A stretch of DNA of 64,000 bases, taken from Thiohalophilus sp. GTDB lineage: Bacteria > Pseudomonadota > Gammaproteobacteria > UBA6429 > Thiohalophilaceae. Location of the stretch: the NCBI RefSeq assembly GCF_034521165.1, contig NZ_JAXHMV010000011.1, positions 1 through 64,000 of the forward strand, given 5' to 3'. The position numbers and the translations under genes are program-made. This document shows positions 62,847 through 64,000 of the stretch, piece by piece (within the stretch, counting starts at the first letter, position 1; every line of letters begins with the position of its first letter). The notes under the pieces are model-generated. The model did no database searches. It saw nothing but the letters and a program-made list of their open reading frames with translations, and was not told the origin of the DNA.

Positions 62847-64000
62847 ATTGCCGGCATTGCCAACAATCCCCTGACCCATACTTTTATTGATCTGGGCGCG
62901 GCGCCGCCTTCCAATGCCTACCTCGAAGCCAGACCAGCTTAACGAGCCCGAGGTCTGGTACCCGTTGCGGGTTATGGTGTGCGAGCAGTGCTGGCTGGTA
63001 CAGACGGAAGATTTTGCCGCTGCCGATGAGCTGTTTGACGCCGAATACGCCTATTTCAGCGGCATCTCCGCCGGCTGGGTCGCCCATACCAGACAGTATG
63101 CCGGGGCGATGATCGATCGCTTTCAACTCGGGGCCGAATAGTCGCGTGGTCGAAGTGGCCTCCAATGACGGGACTGTGCTGGCGCATTTTAAGACGGGAC
63201 ATTCCGCGTCTTGGCATCGAGCCAACTGCGAGCACGGCAGCGGCCGCAAAGGACCGGGATATCAACACGATCGAGGAATTCTTTGGCGTCGAGCTGGCGA
63301 ATAAACTGGCAGGAGCAGGAACAGACAGGCAGACCTTACGATCGCTAATAACGTCTTGGCCCATGTACCCGATATCAATGATTTCGTTCAGCGGGTTCGC
63401 CCGATTATTGAAACCCCATGGCGTGGCGACTTTCGAGTTTCCTCATCTGTTAAAACTGGTGGAGGAAAACCAGTTCGATACCATCTATCATGAACACTTT
63501 TCTTATCTCTCTCTAACTGCCGTGGAACAAATCTTCGAAGCCAATGGCCTCGGCGTGTTCGATATCGAAGAGCTGACCCACCCATGGTGGCAGTCTGCGG
63601 GTATTCGCCCAACGCAGTGACACCGGGACACAGCCCGCGACATCGGCAGTCGGTAACCTGAGGAAACGGGAGGAAGAGGCGGGAATGCGGACTCTGGCAT
63701 TCTATGCTGATTTTCAGCCCCGCGCCGAGGCGGTCAAGGACGATTTGCTGAGTTTTTTGATCCAGGCCAGGCGAGAGGGTAAGCGTGTTGCAGCTTATGG
63801 GGCTGCCGCCAAAGGCAACACACTGCTCAACTTCGCAGGCGTGCGATCTGACTTGATCCGAATGGTGGCGGACAAGAATCCCGCCAAACAGGGCAAGTAT
63901 ATGCCCGGCAGCCGGATACCGATCCTGTTGCCAGATGAGGTGCTGGCCACACGCCCGGATTAACCGTTCTGATCCTGCCCTGGAACATTGCAGCAGAGGT
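62843..64000 (+). CDS. NDP-4-keto-sugar C-methyltransferase-like, frameshifted, incomplete
   Basis: The TTG start overlaps the previous stop. Zinc-binding pairs C-R-H-C near the start and VCEQCWLVQT (about 62970) mark the N-terminal domain. The SAM core reads RVVEVASNDGTVLAHF, then LGIEPTASTAAAAKDRDINT and TIANNVLAHVPDINDF. After several shifts FEFPHLLKLVEENQFDTIYH and VAAYGAAAKGNTLLNFAG complete the TylC3-like C-methyltransferase plan. Shifts lie near 62878, 62937, 63140, 63200, 63335, 63390 and 63580. The frame reaches TAA at 63961, but the expected text continues (LTVLILPWNIAAEV) into the window edge, so the gene runs out of the window. Confidence 0.78.

Overview
The window looks like a draft chromosome segment of a GC-rich gammaproteobacterium (UvrB, RfaH, an EPS-type MarR regulator, ManC, RfbF/RfbG, and a gammaproteobacterial tRNA-Asn 3' end). 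Species cannot be told. Single-base indels are very frequent in 1-13 kb and 58-64 kb and rarer between. Many genes there are readable only by joining frames, so I give whole-gene spans and name the shifts. Sequencing error and real decay cannot be separated from one sequence.

1-28.63 kb is the right part of a contractile-tailed prophage with a lambda/HK97-type head and a Mu-type tail. Its order is TOPRIM primase, VapE-type helicase, terminase, portal, protease-capsid fusion, holin, sheath, tube, chaperone with a candidate -2 frameshift site, tape measure, baseplate and fibre genes. It ends in a diversity-generating retroelement (DGR): C-type-lectin-like target gene with a 3' variable repeat, avd, template repeat and reverse transcriptase. 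Template and variable repeats differ at 16 positions, all adenines in the template. The prophage stops at a tRNA-Asn 3' half used as attachment site; the left end and integrase lie outside the window.

28.64-43.2 kb is a repeat-dominated island holding a FimT/GspH pseudopilin, an aminotransferase divergent from uvrB, an EPS-associated MarR gene followed by rfaH, and a dense set of toxin-antitoxin modules (RelBE, VapBC types, MNT/HEPN). Intergenic space is built from REP/BIME hairpins and many heptanucleotide arrays.

43.2-64 kb is an exopolysaccharide/O-antigen locus: Wzz-like protein, Ugd, ManC, UDP-GlcA 4-epimerase, TviB/WbpA-type dehydrogenase, UDP-sulfoquinovose synthase, NDP-sugar epimerase, WbpM/CapD-type dehydratase, sulfotransferase, ABC flippase, and a CDP-sugar branch (RfbF, RfbG, 3,5-epimerase, C-methyltransferase). 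It probably makes an acidic, sulfonated or sulfated polysaccharide. Three free-standing four-helix-bundle (S23/Avd-like) genes and further MNT/HEPN modules are interspersed.

Two things stand out. One is the DGR. The other is a genome-specific heptamer system: locus-specific 7-bp repeats sharing the core ACTNNNN, arranged in inverted arrays around genes, flanking each S23-like gene, and lying in frame inside several sugar-nucleotide genes.
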